The notes below the pieces were generated by a model. That model did not search any database and was not told the DNA's origin. It saw only the letters and a list, made by a program, of their open reading frames with translations. From Lacticaseibacillus brantae DSM 23927 (GTDB taxonomy: Bacteria; Bacillota; Bacilli; Lactobacillales; Lactobacillaceae), in NCBI RefSeq assembly GCF_001436115.1, contig NZ_AYZQ01000001.1, positions 1-64,000 on the forward strand: a stretch of 64,000 nucleotides of DNA. Direction: 5' to 3'. This document shows, piece after piece, positions 51,507 to 60,253 of this stretch. A program made the position numbers and the translations under genes. Each line of letters opens with the position of its first letter. Positions within the stretch are counted from its first letter, which is position 1.

Positions 51507-52190
51507 ATGACCAAAACAAGTCGGACAAAGCGGTGGGTCATTCGAATCATCCTCATGCTCGGTGTGATGGTTGGTCTGGCCCTTGTTTTCAATGAGCAAA
51601 TCAAAATCTTCGTGATTCAACAATTGTCCTCCCGGACAGTGGAAAAACTAGACGGGAGTGATATTCAACGCAATACCAAACGCAAAGCGAGTTTTGATTT
51701 TAAGGCGGTCAAAGCGCTTGATGTCGGGACGGTGGCCCATGCTGCGGTGACAAACAACCCAAATGCGATTGGCCAAATCGCGATTCCTGATGTGGGGATG
51801 CGCTTGCCGATTCTTAAGGGGCTAGCCAATGACAACTTGGCGCAAGGGGCGGGCACAATGAAGCCCACCCAAGTTATGGGCCAGGGTAATTACGCGTTGG
51901 CTGGTCATTACATGACGAATCAAGGTGTCTTATTCTCCCCGCTCAAAGGGGTTAAAACTGGCGACTTTGTTTATCTGACGGACAAGACCAAGGTTTACAC
52001 CTATCAGGTCACACTCAAGAAAGTTGTGTATGAGGATCAAGTCCAGTGGATTGACGACGTGTCAGGCAAACAATTGCTGACGCTGGTGACTTGTGCATCG
52101 CCAACTGAAGGCGAGACCGATCGGATTATCGTGCGAGCAACGTTGACCAAGGTCGCAAAGGCGACAACTAAGACGTTATCAGTTTTTTAA
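51507..52190 (+). CDS. srtA: Class A sortase
   Basis: A 227-residue transpeptidase that links LPxTG proteins to the peptidoglycan. One N-terminal membrane segment (residues about 11-32) places the domain outside; catalytic residues are visible: His in ALAGHYMTNQ (about residue 132), Cys in TLVTCASPT (about residue 197) and Arg in RIIVRATL (about residue 210). The motif TLVTC and the architecture mark class A, the housekeeping sortase. A likely substrate is the LPQTG protein at 41833. Its ATG follows AAAGGAGGCGC. A terminator follows. Confidence 0.95.
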   Translation: MTKTSRTKRWVIRIILMLGVMVGLALVFNEQIKIFVIQQLSSRTVEKLDGSDIQRNTKRKASFDFKAVKALDVGTVAHAAVTNNPNAIGQIAIPDVGMRLPILKGLANDNLAQGAGTMKPTQVMGQGNYALAGHYMTNQGVLFSPLKGVKTGDFVYLTDKTKVYTYQVTLKKVVYEDQVQWIDDVSGKQLLTLVTCASPTEGETDRIIVRATLTKVAKATTKTLSVF

Positions 52191-52198
52191 AAGCTTCT

Positions 52199-52247
52199 AA
52201 AAAGCAGGCATTTCCGCTTCATTGGCGGTAGATGTCTGCTTTTTTTG
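52199..52247 (+). terminator. Intrinsic terminator after srtA
   Basis: AAAAAGCAGGCATTTCCGC pairs with GGCGGTAGATGTCTGCTTT with mismatches; a T run follows. Confidence 0.88.
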
Positions 52248-52375
52248 TGGATATGCGCGGTGAAGATGGTCAATTACGCGTGGACGTTTTATAATTGTTG
52301 AGATGACTTTTTGTCACCGCTCATGGCAGCGGGCGGCGTGTTATACTAAATGCAACTATTCTGGGAGGTTGACCT

Positions 52376-53470
52376 ATGTGGTGGCTAGCAAGTATCAGTG
52401 TTTCAATTCTCGCACTTGGTGGGTCATGGTTTTGGGCCAATCGTCGAGTGGCCAAGGAACGGCAACAATTTCGCACCGCCATTCATCGCCAGCAACTTGA
52501 ACTCTGGCCAGGTTTATTGTGGGGGATTGTTGCTAGTGTCATCACTAGTGGTATTGCCGTTAGTCTTGGTGTGATGTTGCCACAAGCCATTGGCTTAGGC
52601 TTAATGGGCATCAGTGCGGTCACCTTTCTGCTCGGTGGCCTCACGTTTAGTCCCGCATGGCTAGGGCTTGCAGGCTTGGTTTACTTCTGGCCAGGATTAC
52701 AACTGGGAATCAATTGGATCCCTGGGTTTGCTAGCTTGATCGGCTTAATTGCTTTGGCCCAAGCAGCTCTGATTCGGTTTGGCCGTGTCCCGGTAGCCTC
52801 ACCATTTGTCCGAGAAAGTAATCGCGGGCGCCTTGTTGGGGGGTACCGCTTCAGACAATTCTTCTGGTTCCCGTTGGTATTGCCCATTCCTGGGAGCTGG
52901 TTTGCCGCCCTCCCATTTTGGAACACCTTACATATCACGGCCCCGCGCTTCAGTTTGATTTGCCTACCAATTATTTTAGGGGCTAGTTTCGCGAGTCGCA
53001 AACAGTTGCCCGATGCCGCATGGCGTTTTTGGCCGCGCCAGTTTCTCTTTGGCGCGCTCATGGCGTTTGCCATTAGTGGCTTGGCCTACTTTGATGTCCT
53101 TGAAGCCAGTTGGAGCCTGGGATTGTTGGCGGTGGCGGCATTGCTGTTGGGCGTCAGTCTGTGGCGCACGCATTTTAAGGGACAACCCCAGCTGACGCAA
53201 ACTGAATCGGGTGTCCGCTTATTGGCAGTCGTGCCCAATACACCGGCCGCTAAAATGGGGCTTGTCGCAGGGGATTTAGTGTTAACTGTCAATGGCTTGG
53301 CCGTGTCAGATAACGCTAGTCTATATGCAGCAGTCCAGAGTAGTCCCACTTATGCACGCTTGAAAGTGGCGCAACTGGATGGCGAAATTAAATTAACCGA
53401 GGCGGCGATTTTTGAAGGTGCCCCACACGAACTCGGCATGATTACATTCCCGGAGGAGACGCATCAATGA
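52376..53470 (+). CDS. Polytopic membrane protein with C-terminal PDZ domain (MinJ-like)
   Basis: A 364-residue protein with about seven to eight N-terminal membrane segments (residues about 1-260) and a C-terminal PDZ domain (GVRLLAVVPNTPAAKMGLVAGDLVLTVNGLAVSD, residues about 278-311). No protease domain is present. The architecture equals B. subtilis MinJ, which links DivIVA to MinCD for placement of the division site; the neighbourhood (secA, prfB upstream) is also shared. The ATG follows GGGAGGTTGACC. Its stop overlaps the phoP start by four bases (ATGA), so it is translated together with phoPR, which suggests a shared envelope function. MinJ identity is by architecture. Confidence 0.78.
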   Translation: MWWLASISVSILALGGSWFWANRRVAKERQQFRTAIHRQQLELWPGLLWGIVASVITSGIAVSLGVMLPQAIGLGLMGISAVTFLLGGLTFSPAWLGLAGLVYFWPGLQLGINWIPGFASLIGLIALAQAALIRFGRVPVASPFVRESNRGRLVGGYRFRQFFWFPLVLPIPGSWFAALPFWNTLHITAPRFSLICLPIILGASFASRKQLPDAAWRFWPRQFLFGALMAFAISGLAYFDVLEASWSLGLLAVAALLLGVSLWRTHFKGQPQLTQTESGVRLLAVVPNTPAAKMGLVAGDLVLTVNGLAVSDNASLYAAVQSSPTYARLKVAQLDGEIKLTEAAIFEGAPHELGMITFPEETHQ

Positions 53471-54168
53471 AGAAAATTCTTATTGTCGACGATGAACCGG
53501 CAATTTTGACTTTGCTGAAATATAATCTCGAAACTGAAAACTATGACGTGACGACGGAAACTGATGGTCAGGCGGCCTTAGATTTAGCGCTGAACAATTC
53601 ATTCGACTTCATTATTTTGGATTTGATGTTACCAAGCTTGAGTGGAATGGATATTACCCGCCGCTTGCGGCAAGAACGTATTGACACACCGATCATGATT
53701 TTGACTGCCAAGGACAATGAAACCGATAAAATCGTCGGTCTCGAGCTGGGTGCTGATGATTATGTGACTAAGCCGTTTTCGCCGCGGGAAATTATTGCGC
53801 GAATCAAAGCGATTGAACGGCGCGCTGCCAGCTCGGTGCCGACCAGTCCAACCGATGGCAATCGGATTGTCATTGGCGATTTAGTGGTCGATGAGCAGAA
53901 TTTCAACGCCACGATTCGGGGCCAACGGCTGCATCTGACCCCAAAAGAATTTGAATTACTGGTTTATTTTGCCAAACGTTTGGGCAAAACGCTCAGTCGA
54001 GATGCCCTCCTGAATGGCGTATGGGGGTTTGAATATCCTGCTGCCACCCGCATGGTTGATATTCAAGTGAGCCATCTGCGTGACAAGATCGAAACTGATC
54101 CGAAACACCCCGAGTATATTAAGACGGTCCGTGGATTTGGCTACCAAATGGAGGTGCCTAATGCGTAA
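53467..54168 (+). CDS. phoP: PhoP-type response regulator (OmpR family)
   Basis: The 233-residue two-component regulator has a receiver domain (KKILIVDDEPAILTLLK; phospho-acceptor aspartate in FIILDLMLPS, about residue 53; KPFSPRE lysine about residue 103) and an OmpR-type winged-helix output domain (LHLTPKEFELLVYF; VDIQVSHLRDKIE). The neighbour set phoR, pstSCAB, phoU identifies it as the phosphate regulator. It overlaps the PDZ gene upstream by four bases and phoR downstream by eight. Its likely operator is the TTTACA repeat array before pstS. Confidence 0.95.
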   Translation: MKKILIVDDEPAILTLLKYNLETENYDVTTETDGQAALDLALNNSFDFIILDLMLPSLSGMDITRRLRQERIDTPIMILTAKDNETDKIVGLELGADDYVTKPFSPREIIARIKAIERRAASSVPTSPTDGNRIVIGDLVVDEQNFNATIRGQRLHLTPKEFELLVYFAKRLGKTLSRDALLNGVWGFEYPAATRMVDIQVSHLRDKIETDPKHPEYIKTVRGFGYQMEVPNA

Positions 54169-55792
54169 AACCACTACCAATCATGTCTTTTCTCTCAGTC
54201 TGCTTGCTGTAGCAGGCTTTTTTTGCCTGCTGTTGGCGATGAGCCACGTACTAAATGTCTCGCAGACCCAGGCGCTCAAAACGATTTATGCGTTGAGCCA
54301 GGATAATCAGTTAGCGGCCAAAGATGGCACTGTTGTGACGCAAATCGGCGCCAAAGCAGCGGGGACCACTCAGAAGGTCCTTCAAGACACGGCCAACCGC
54401 GCGCAACATCCCAAAACATTCACGACTTCAGTAACATTAGCCAATCAACGCCAACTGGCCTATTTTGTTCGGACAAACACAGGTTACACAGTTGTGACGC
54501 AACCGCAAGCAGGCTTGTGGGCCACGGACGGATTGGCGATGACCCTATGGAGTCTGGGTTATTTCGTCATTGTAGGGGCGCTAATTGTTCGCTATGCCAC
54601 CCGCCGGCGCCGGTTTGGTGAAGTGCTCGGCCAATTGACCATGAACCTTCAGCGAACGCGACAACATGCTGCGCCAGAGCCCGTCATTGTTAATCCCAAT
54701 GAACCGCTGGGACCACTGGCAGAAGAGGTCAATCTGCTGAACACAGAAATGGGACACCTCCGGCAAAAAGTCGCACTGCGTCAGGTGAGTTTTGACCGAT
54801 TGATCAACCATCTCCCCTTGGGGGTCATGTTGATTGATACGGATCGTGAAGTCGTGCTGAGTAATGAAGCGATGGGCTCAATGCTCGGCCATCCGATTGA
54901 AGCGCATCGCCATCCGTACGTTGATGACGTCAAAACGTACGCGTTAGCCCGGATGATTGAACATACTTTCCGAAATGAGAAGACGCACCATCAAGAACTT
55001 GAGTTGATGATGAGTCAAAAAGCAGTTGATGCTTCAGTGGTCAGTCTGAACCCCGGGACCGACCAGTTTCAAGCCCTGGTGATTCTCTATGATGTCACTT
55101 ATCTCAGGCGGATTGAGCAAATGCAGATGGATTTTGTTGGCAATGTTTCTCACGAACTTAAAACGCCAGTGACTTCGATTACTGGCTTCGCCGAGACCTT
55201 GTTAAACGGGGCGAAAGATAATCCGGAAACCTTGACCCAATTCTTGCAAATTATTTACGACGAAAGCCGCAGACTCACACAATTAATTACAGATATTTTG
55301 GCGCTGAGCCGTTCTGAGTCGGGCACCACTCATGTCAGGTCGTTCAATGTGCTTGAGTTGGTCAACCAAACTTTAGGCAGCTTAGATCAAACCGTTCAAG
55401 CTAAGAAACTACAAGTGACAGTGACGGTTGATCCAAATCTGACCCTTAAGAGCGATAGTGTGAAGGTGTCGCAAATTGTCCGGAATCTGTTGAATAATGC
55501 GGTCTTTTACAATCGAGATGGTGGCCAGGTGACCGTTCACGCCGAGATGCTGGCCGGTCAATTCAGGTTGTCGGTGCAAGATACCGGTATTGGGATTGAA
55601 ACTGATGAGCAGCAGCGAATCTTTGAGCGGTTCTATCGTGTTGATAAGGCCCGCAGTCGCAACAACGGCGGGACTGGATTGGGACTGGCAATCGTGGCTG
55701 AATTAGTTCGTAGTCTGGACGGGTCTGTAAGCGTGTCTAGTCAGCTGGGGGTCGGGACAACCTTTACTGTGACATTGCCATTGAGCGATTAG
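54161..55792 (+). CDS. phoR: PhoR-type sensor histidine kinase
   Basis: A 543-residue membrane kinase. Two membrane segments (residues about 7-27 and 130-150) enclose an extracellular sensing loop of about 100 residues; a HAMP-like linker and PAS domain (VSFDRLINHLPLGVMLIDTD, residues about 208-230) follow; then HisKA with the phospho-histidine in NVSHELKTPVTSI (about residue 330) and an HATPase domain (NLLNNAVFYNRDGG; DTGIGIETDE; GGTGLGLAIVAEL). Start chosen at ATG 54161 after GGAGGTG; the frame is open from 54080 within phoP. It overlaps phoP by eight bases. A terminator separates it from pstS. Confidence 0.95.
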   Translation: MRKTTTNHVFSLSLLAVAGFFCLLLAMSHVLNVSQTQALKTIYALSQDNQLAAKDGTVVTQIGAKAAGTTQKVLQDTANRAQHPKTFTTSVTLANQRQLAYFVRTNTGYTVVTQPQAGLWATDGLAMTLWSLGYFVIVGALIVRYATRRRRFGEVLGQLTMNLQRTRQHAAPEPVIVNPNEPLGPLAEEVNLLNTEMGHLRQKVALRQVSFDRLINHLPLGVMLIDTDREVVLSNEAMGSMLGHPIEAHRHPYVDDVKTYALARMIEHTFRNEKTHHQELELMMSQKAVDASVVSLNPGTDQFQALVILYDVTYLRRIEQMQMDFVGNVSHELKTPVTSITGFAETLLNGAKDNPETLTQFLQIIYDESRRLTQLITDILALSRSESGTTHVRSFNVLELVNQTLGSLDQTVQAKKLQVTVTVDPNLTLKSDSVKVSQIVRNLLNNAVFYNRDGGQVTVHAEMLAGQFRLSVQDTGIGIETDEQQRIFERFYRVDKARSRNNGGTGLGLAIVAELVRSLDGSVSVSSQLGVGTTFTVTLPLSD

Positions 55793-55800
55793 TAATCATT

Positions 55801-55833
55801 AGCGCCCGGGGGCTGCCTCCGGGCGCTTTTTTG
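55801..55833 (+). terminator. Intrinsic terminator after phoR
   Basis: AGCGCCCGG pairs with CCGGGCGCT around a G/C-rich loop; a T run follows. It separates regulator and transport operons. Confidence 0.9.
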
Positions 55834-55898
55834 TCTGAGTGTATCAAACGGCCAAGCAGCGATTTGCGCGGTATAATTAGGTTGTGAATGAGGGAGCT

Positions 55899-55937
55899 TT
55901 TACGTGATATTTACATAGCAACAGCAGAAGCTTTACA
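55899..55937 (+). promoter_or_regulatory. PHO box (PhoP operator) of the pst operon
   Basis: TTTACG at 55899, TTTACA at 55910 and TTTACA at 55932 are in 11-base register (0, 11 and 33), the TT(A/T)ACA direct-repeat pattern bound by Gram-positive PhoP. The unit at offset 22 (55921, ACAGCA) is degenerate. The array ends about 45 bases before the pstS start, suited to activation. Confidence 0.85.
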
Positions 55938-55982
55938 CAGCATTGGTACACTGGCGATAGTGTAAAAAATGGAGGGCTTTTC

Positions 55983-56834
55983 GTGAAAAAATGGCTGAAT
56001 TTGGTACTTATTCTCGCGGCTGGGTTGATGCTCACCGCTTGTGGTGCCCAGAGTCAAGGTGAATCAATTACGGCAGTGGGCTCAAGTGCCTTACAACCGC
56101 TCGTTGAAGCGGCTGCCGAACAATATCAAACCGACCATTTAGGGGTTTTTATTAACGTGCAAGGTGGCGGAACTGGGACTGGCTTAAGTCAAGTGCAGTC
56201 TGGTGCTGTGGCGATCGGGAATTCTGATTTGTTTGCAGAAGAAAAGCCTGGCATTCAGGCTAGTCAATTAGTCGATCATCAAGTTGCCGTTGTCGGCATT
56301 ACACCGATTGTGAATAAGGGTGTTGGGGTCGACAATGTGAGCATGGCCGACTTGCGCCGGATTTTTACCGGTGAGGTGACCAATTGGAAACAAATCGGTG
56401 GAAAGAATCAACCGATTGTTGTGGTGAATCGGGCTCAAGGTTCTGGCACCCGGGCCACCTTCGAACATTGGGTGCTTAATGGGCGCCAGGCTGTGCCCGC
56501 TCAAGAACAAGATTCCACCGGGATGGTGCGGTCAATCGTTGGCAGCACGCCAGGAGCAATTTCTTACGTGGCCTTTTCCTATGTTGATAAAACTGTTCGA
56601 GAATTGAAGGTTGATCAAGTCGCACCGACAGACAAGAATGTTACGACCAATACGTGGAAAATCTGGGCCTATGAACATATGTACACGAAGGGCCAACCCA
56701 AGGGCTTGACCAAGGCATTCTTAAATTACATTCTCGATGCAAAAACGCAAGATAAGCTCGTTCGGAAGATGGGCTATATTCCAGTCACTGATATGTTGGT
56801 TCGCCGCGATGCGACTGGCAAAGTCATTAAGTAA
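55983..56834 (+). CDS. pstS: Phosphate-binding lipoprotein PstS
   Basis: A 283-residue solute-binding lipoprotein of the phosphate ABC transporter. The signal peptide ends in the lipobox LTAC (cysteine near residue 20). The phosphate-binding segments TAVGSSALQPLVEAAAEQY and GGGTGTGLSQVQSGAVAIGNSD, and NRAQGSGTRATFEHWVL are typical of PstS. The start is GTG at 55983 with GGAGGG six bases upstream. It heads the pstSCAB-phoU operon controlled by the PHO box. Its export depends on the Sec system encoded by secA. Confidence 0.96.
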   Translation: MKKWLNLVLILAAGLMLTACGAQSQGESITAVGSSALQPLVEAAAEQYQTDHLGVFINVQGGGTGTGLSQVQSGAVAIGNSDLFAEEKPGIQASQLVDHQVAVVGITPIVNKGVGVDNVSMADLRRIFTGEVTNWKQIGGKNQPIVVVNRAQGSGTRATFEHWVLNGRQAVPAQEQDSTGMVRSIVGSTPGAISYVAFSYVDKTVRELKVDQVAPTDKNVTTNTWKIWAYEHMYTKGQPKGLTKAFLNYILDAKTQDKLVRKMGYIPVTDMLVRRDATGKVIK

Positions 56835-56847
56835 AGGAGGGTGACAC

Positions 56848-57768
56848 ATGGATCCAATTCGTGAAGCAATGTTAAAACGCTCTCGCTCAGCCAAATTGGA
56901 ACGGCGCGGGCGGCTCATCAGTCTTTTTTGTATCGGACTGATCGTGGTCATTGTCGCCGGTATCTTTTACTTTGTCGCTTCCAAGGGTTTAGCGACTTTC
57001 TTTAGCGACGGTGTCAATCTCTGGGACTTCTTAACCCATTCAGTTTGGAGCCCAGGGGTTAAAGACGCCCATGGTAGCCCGCAGGTTGGGGCTTTACCGA
57101 TGATTGTGGGTTCTTTTGGGGTGACGTTCTTGTCTGCCATTATTGCGACGCCGTTTGCGGTGGGCGCAGCAGTCTTCATGACCGAAATTTCCCCTAAAGT
57201 TGGCCGTAAAATTCTCCAACCGGTCATTGAATTATTGGTTGGGATTCCTTCTGTTGTTTATGGGTTTATTGGGTTATCTGTTGTGGTGCCTTTCATCCGT
57301 AGTATTTTCGGCGGGACTGGTTTCGGGATTCTGGCGGGGACATTTGTCCTCTTCGTCATGATTCTGCCAACCGTGACGTCAATGGCGGTTGACGCATTAC
57401 GGGCAGTGCCAAGTCATTATCGCTCTGCATCCCTGGCCTTAGGAGCGACCCGCTGGCAAACGACCTGGCGCGTTGTTTTGAGAGCAGCGACGCCTGGTAT
57501 TTTGACTGGGATTGTCTTTGGGATGGCGCGGGCTTTTGGTGAAGCTTTGGCCGTGCAAATGGTCATTGGGAACGCGGCCTTGCTGCCAAATAACTTAGTC
57601 TCACCAGCTTCAACACTGACGTCTGTGTTAACTAGTGGTATTGGGAATACGGTCATGGGCTCACTCGAAAATAATGCGCTTTGGTCACTCGCACTACTGC
57701 TGCTTTTGATGTCATTATTCTTTAACATCATGATTCGTTGGATCGGGAAGAAGGGGGAATTGAAATGA
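56848..57768 (+). CDS. pstC: Phosphate ABC transporter permease PstC
   Basis: A 306-residue permease with six membrane segments and the binding-protein-dependent transport motif (EAA loop) at LALGATRWQTTWRVVLRAATPG (roughly residues 196-217). It forms the channel with PstA. The ATG follows AAAGGAGGGTGACAC, fourteen bases after pstS. Its stop overlaps the pstA start (ATGA), so the permease pair is coupled. Confidence 0.96.
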   Translation: MDPIREAMLKRSRSAKLERRGRLISLFCIGLIVVIVAGIFYFVASKGLATFFSDGVNLWDFLTHSVWSPGVKDAHGSPQVGALPMIVGSFGVTFLSAIIATPFAVGAAVFMTEISPKVGRKILQPVIELLVGIPSVVYGFIGLSVVVPFIRSIFGGTGFGILAGTFVLFVMILPTVTSMAVDALRAVPSHYRSASLALGATRWQTTWRVVLRAATPGILTGIVFGMARAFGEALAVQMVIGNAALLPNNLVSPASTLTSVLTSGIGNTVMGSLENNALWSLALLLLLMSLFFNIMIRWIGKKGELK

Positions 57769-58649
57769 ATCCGAAACAAGCTGACAAGTTGGCAACTGGC
57801 GTGCTCTACACCGTTGCCGGCATTATCATTGTAATTCTCGCCAGTCTGTTGGGCTTTATCCTCTTTCAAGGGTTACCCCATGTCTCCTGGCACTTCCTGA
57901 CCAGTCCGGCTAGCACGTTTGAAGCCGGTGGTGGGATTGGAATTCAACTTTTTAATTCCTTCTACTTGCTTTTACTCGCGATGGTCATCTCAGTGCCGAT
58001 TGCGATCGGCGCCGGTATTTACTTGGCTGAATACGCAAAGAAGAATTGGATTACCGATTTAATTCGCACCTCCATTGAAATTCTGAGTTCGCTACCGTCG
58101 GTGGTTGTTGGCTTGTTCGGATTCTTAGTCTTTGTGCTGCAGTTCAAAATGGGTTTCTCGATTCTGTCTGGGGCGTTAGCTTTGACCGTGTTCAATCTGC
58201 CATTGTTGACGCGCAACGTTGAAGACTCCTTGCGTCAGATTCACTTTACGCAACGAGAAGCCGGGTTAGCCCTGGGCTTGTCCCGGTGGGAGACGGTTGT
58301 GCACGTGGTTATCCCAGAAGCGTTACCTGGGATCATTACCGGGATGATTCTCGGTGCGGGGCGGGTCTTTGGTGAAGCGGCCGCCTTGATTTACACCGCC
58401 GGACAATCAGCCCCAGCCCTTGATTTTACGAACTGGAATCCACTAAACATTGCGAGTCCGCTGAATATTTTCCGGCCGGCTGAAACATTAGCGGTGCATA
58501 TTTGGAAGATTAATTCAGAAGGGATTCAACCTGATGCGGCCGCCGTTTCGGCTGGTGCATCTGCTGTTTTAATTTTGGCTGTCCTCTTATTCAACCTGGT
58601 TGCGCGCTATGCTGGCAATCGATTGTATAAAAAGATGACCGCAAGCTAG
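57765..58649 (+). CDS. pstA: Phosphate ABC transporter permease PstA
   Basis: A 294-residue permease with six membrane segments and the EAA loop LALGLSRWETVVHVVIPEALPG (about residues 175-196). It pairs with PstC. The frame is open from 57738, but GGGGGAATTGAA fits the ATG at 57765, which overlaps the pstC stop by four bases. The GEAAALIYTAG segment after the EAA loop is typical of PstA. Confidence 0.96.
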   Translation: MNPKQADKLATGVLYTVAGIIIVILASLLGFILFQGLPHVSWHFLTSPASTFEAGGGIGIQLFNSFYLLLLAMVISVPIAIGAGIYLAEYAKKNWITDLIRTSIEILSSLPSVVVGLFGFLVFVLQFKMGFSILSGALALTVFNLPLLTRNVEDSLRQIHFTQREAGLALGLSRWETVVHVVIPEALPGIITGMILGAGRVFGEAAALIYTAGQSAPALDFTNWNPLNIASPLNIFRPAETLAVHIWKINSEGIQPDAAAVSAGASAVLILAVLLFNLVARYAGNRLYKKMTAS

Positions 58650-58658
58650 GAGGCCAAC

Positions 58659-59468
58659 ATGGACAATTATTCTTTAGATGATATCTTCATCCGCGATTTT
58701 GATCGCAAAACGCAAGAAATCGCCGTGGAGACTGAGGACTTGCGGGTCTTTTATGGTGATAATGAAGCCATTCATGGCGTTTCACTGCCGTTTGAGCGCT
58801 ACAAAATCACCTCTTTAATTGGTGCTTCTGGGTCAGGGAAGTCCACGTTCCTTCGCTCCATCAATCGGATGAATGATAATATTGATGGGACCCGGGTGAC
58901 GGGTAAAATTATGTATCGCGATGTGGATATTAATAGTGACAACGTGGATATTTATGAAATGCGGAAGCACATTGGAATGGTCTTTCAGCGCCCTAACCCA
59001 TTTGCAAAATCAATCTATGACAATATCACATTTGCCCCGAAACGCTTCGGGGAGCATGATAAACAGAAACTCGATGAGATGGTTGAGACCAGTCTCAAGC
59101 AAGCGGCTCTCTGGGATCAAGTGAAAGATGACCTGCACCAAAGTGGGTTGTCACTGTCCGGTGGGCAGGCCCAACGGCTCTGTATCGCTCGGGCGATTGC
59201 CATGCAACCAGACATCTTGTTGTTGGATGAACCGGCTAGTGCGCTGGATCCAATTTCGACCTCAACTGTTGAAGAAACGCTGATGACATTGAAAGATCAG
59301 TACACGATTATTATCGTGACGCACAATATGCAACAAGCGGCTCGGATTAGTGATTATACGGCCTTTTTCTATAGCGGTAAGGCGCTGGAATATGATGAGA
59401 CCCGAAAGATTTTTACCCGGCCAAAGATTAAAGCAACTGAAGATTACGTTTCTGGGCATTTTGGCTAG
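58659..59468 (+). CDS. pstB: Phosphate ABC transporter ATP-binding protein PstB (first copy)
   Basis: A 269-residue ABC ATPase with Walker A GASGSGKST (residues about 59-67), signature LSGGQAQRLCIARA (about 166-179) and Walker B DILLLDEPASALDP. Compared with the second copy it has a 15-20 residue N-terminal extension (DNYSLDDIFIRDFDRKTQEI) and GQAQR instead of GQQQR. Two PstB copies in one pst operon are common in Lactobacillales and Bacillus. The ATG follows TAGGAGGCC. It energises PstCA. Confidence 0.96.
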   Translation: MDNYSLDDIFIRDFDRKTQEIAVETEDLRVFYGDNEAIHGVSLPFERYKITSLIGASGSGKSTFLRSINRMNDNIDGTRVTGKIMYRDVDINSDNVDIYEMRKHIGMVFQRPNPFAKSIYDNITFAPKRFGEHDKQKLDEMVETSLKQAALWDQVKDDLHQSGLSLSGGQAQRLCIARAIAMQPDILLLDEPASALDPISTSTVEETLMTLKDQYTIIIVTHNMQQAARISDYTAFFYSGKALEYDETRKIFTRPKIKATEDYVSGHFG

Positions 59469-59479
59469 GAGGAATTTGA

Positions 59480-60244
59480 ATGAGTGAAAAGGCAACTGTG
59501 ATTACGAGTTCAGACGTGCATCTGTTTTATGGCAAATTTGAAGCCCTCAAAGGCATTAATCTCGACTTCAAGGAACACGAAATCACCGCATTGATCGGAC
59601 CTTCTGGCTGCGGGAAGTCGACTTACCTCCGGTGCTTGAATCGGATGAATGACTTGATCGATGATGTCACCATTACGGGAAACATTGCCTTGCGGGGTGA
59701 TAATATTTACGCCCCAACTGAAGATATTGTGCAACTACGTAAGCAAGTCGGGATGGTGTTCCAACAGCCTAATCCGTTCCCATTCTCCATTTATGAGAAT
59801 GTGGTTTATGGCTTGCGGCTGGCTGGCGTGAAAGATCGGACTGTACTCGATGAAGCTGTTGAGTCAAGTCTCAAGGCGGCTGCCATCTGGGATGAAGTGA
59901 AAGATAAACTCAATGAAAGTGCCCTGTCTCTTTCTGGTGGTCAACAACAGCGGGTCTGCATTGCCCGGGTGTTGGCAGTGAAGCCTGATGTGATTCTCCT
60001 GGACGAGCCAACCAGTGCACTGGATCCAATTTCTAGTACGCAAATTGAAAATATGCTGTTAGAATTAAGAGATCAATATACAATTATTCTGGTGACCCAC
60101 AACATGCACCAAGCATCACGGATTTCGGATCGGACGGCTTTCTTCTTACAAGGGAATCTAATTGAGTTCGATGAAACCAAGAAGATTTTCCTGAATCCGA
60201 GTCAAAAAGAAACCGAAGACTATATTACCGGTCGCTTCGGATAG
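59480..60244 (+). CDS. pstB: Phosphate ABC transporter ATP-binding protein PstB (second copy)
   Basis: A 254-residue ABC ATPase with Walker [10 protein letters not shown] (residues about 38-46), signature [14 protein letters not shown] and Walker [15 protein letters not shown]. It is closer to the canonical PstB in length than the preceding gene and ends with the typical [10 protein letters not shown]. The ATG follows AGGAGGAATTTGA. The two copies probably act as a heterodimer or under different conditions; no direct evidence here. Confidence 0.96.
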   Translation: MSEKATVITSSDVHLFYGKFEALKGINLDFKEHEITALIGPSGCGKSTYLRCLNRMNDLIDDVTITGNIALRGDNIYAPTEDIVQLRKQVGMVFQQPNPFPFSIYENVVYGLRLAGVKDRTVLDEAVESSLKAAAIWDEVKDKLNESALSLSGGQQQRVCIARVLAVKPDVILLDEPTSALDPISSTQIENMLLELRDQYTIILVTHNMHQASRISDRTAFFLQGNLIEFDETKKIFLNPSQKETEDYITGRFG

Positions 60245-60253
60245 GAGGAAATT

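Noticed and set aside
55872-55877. TATAAT as the pstS -10 box
   Set aside because: The PHO-box repeats lie downstream of it, which does not suit activation by PhoP, and no -35 hexamer is at the right spacing; it may be an unrelated AT-rich match.
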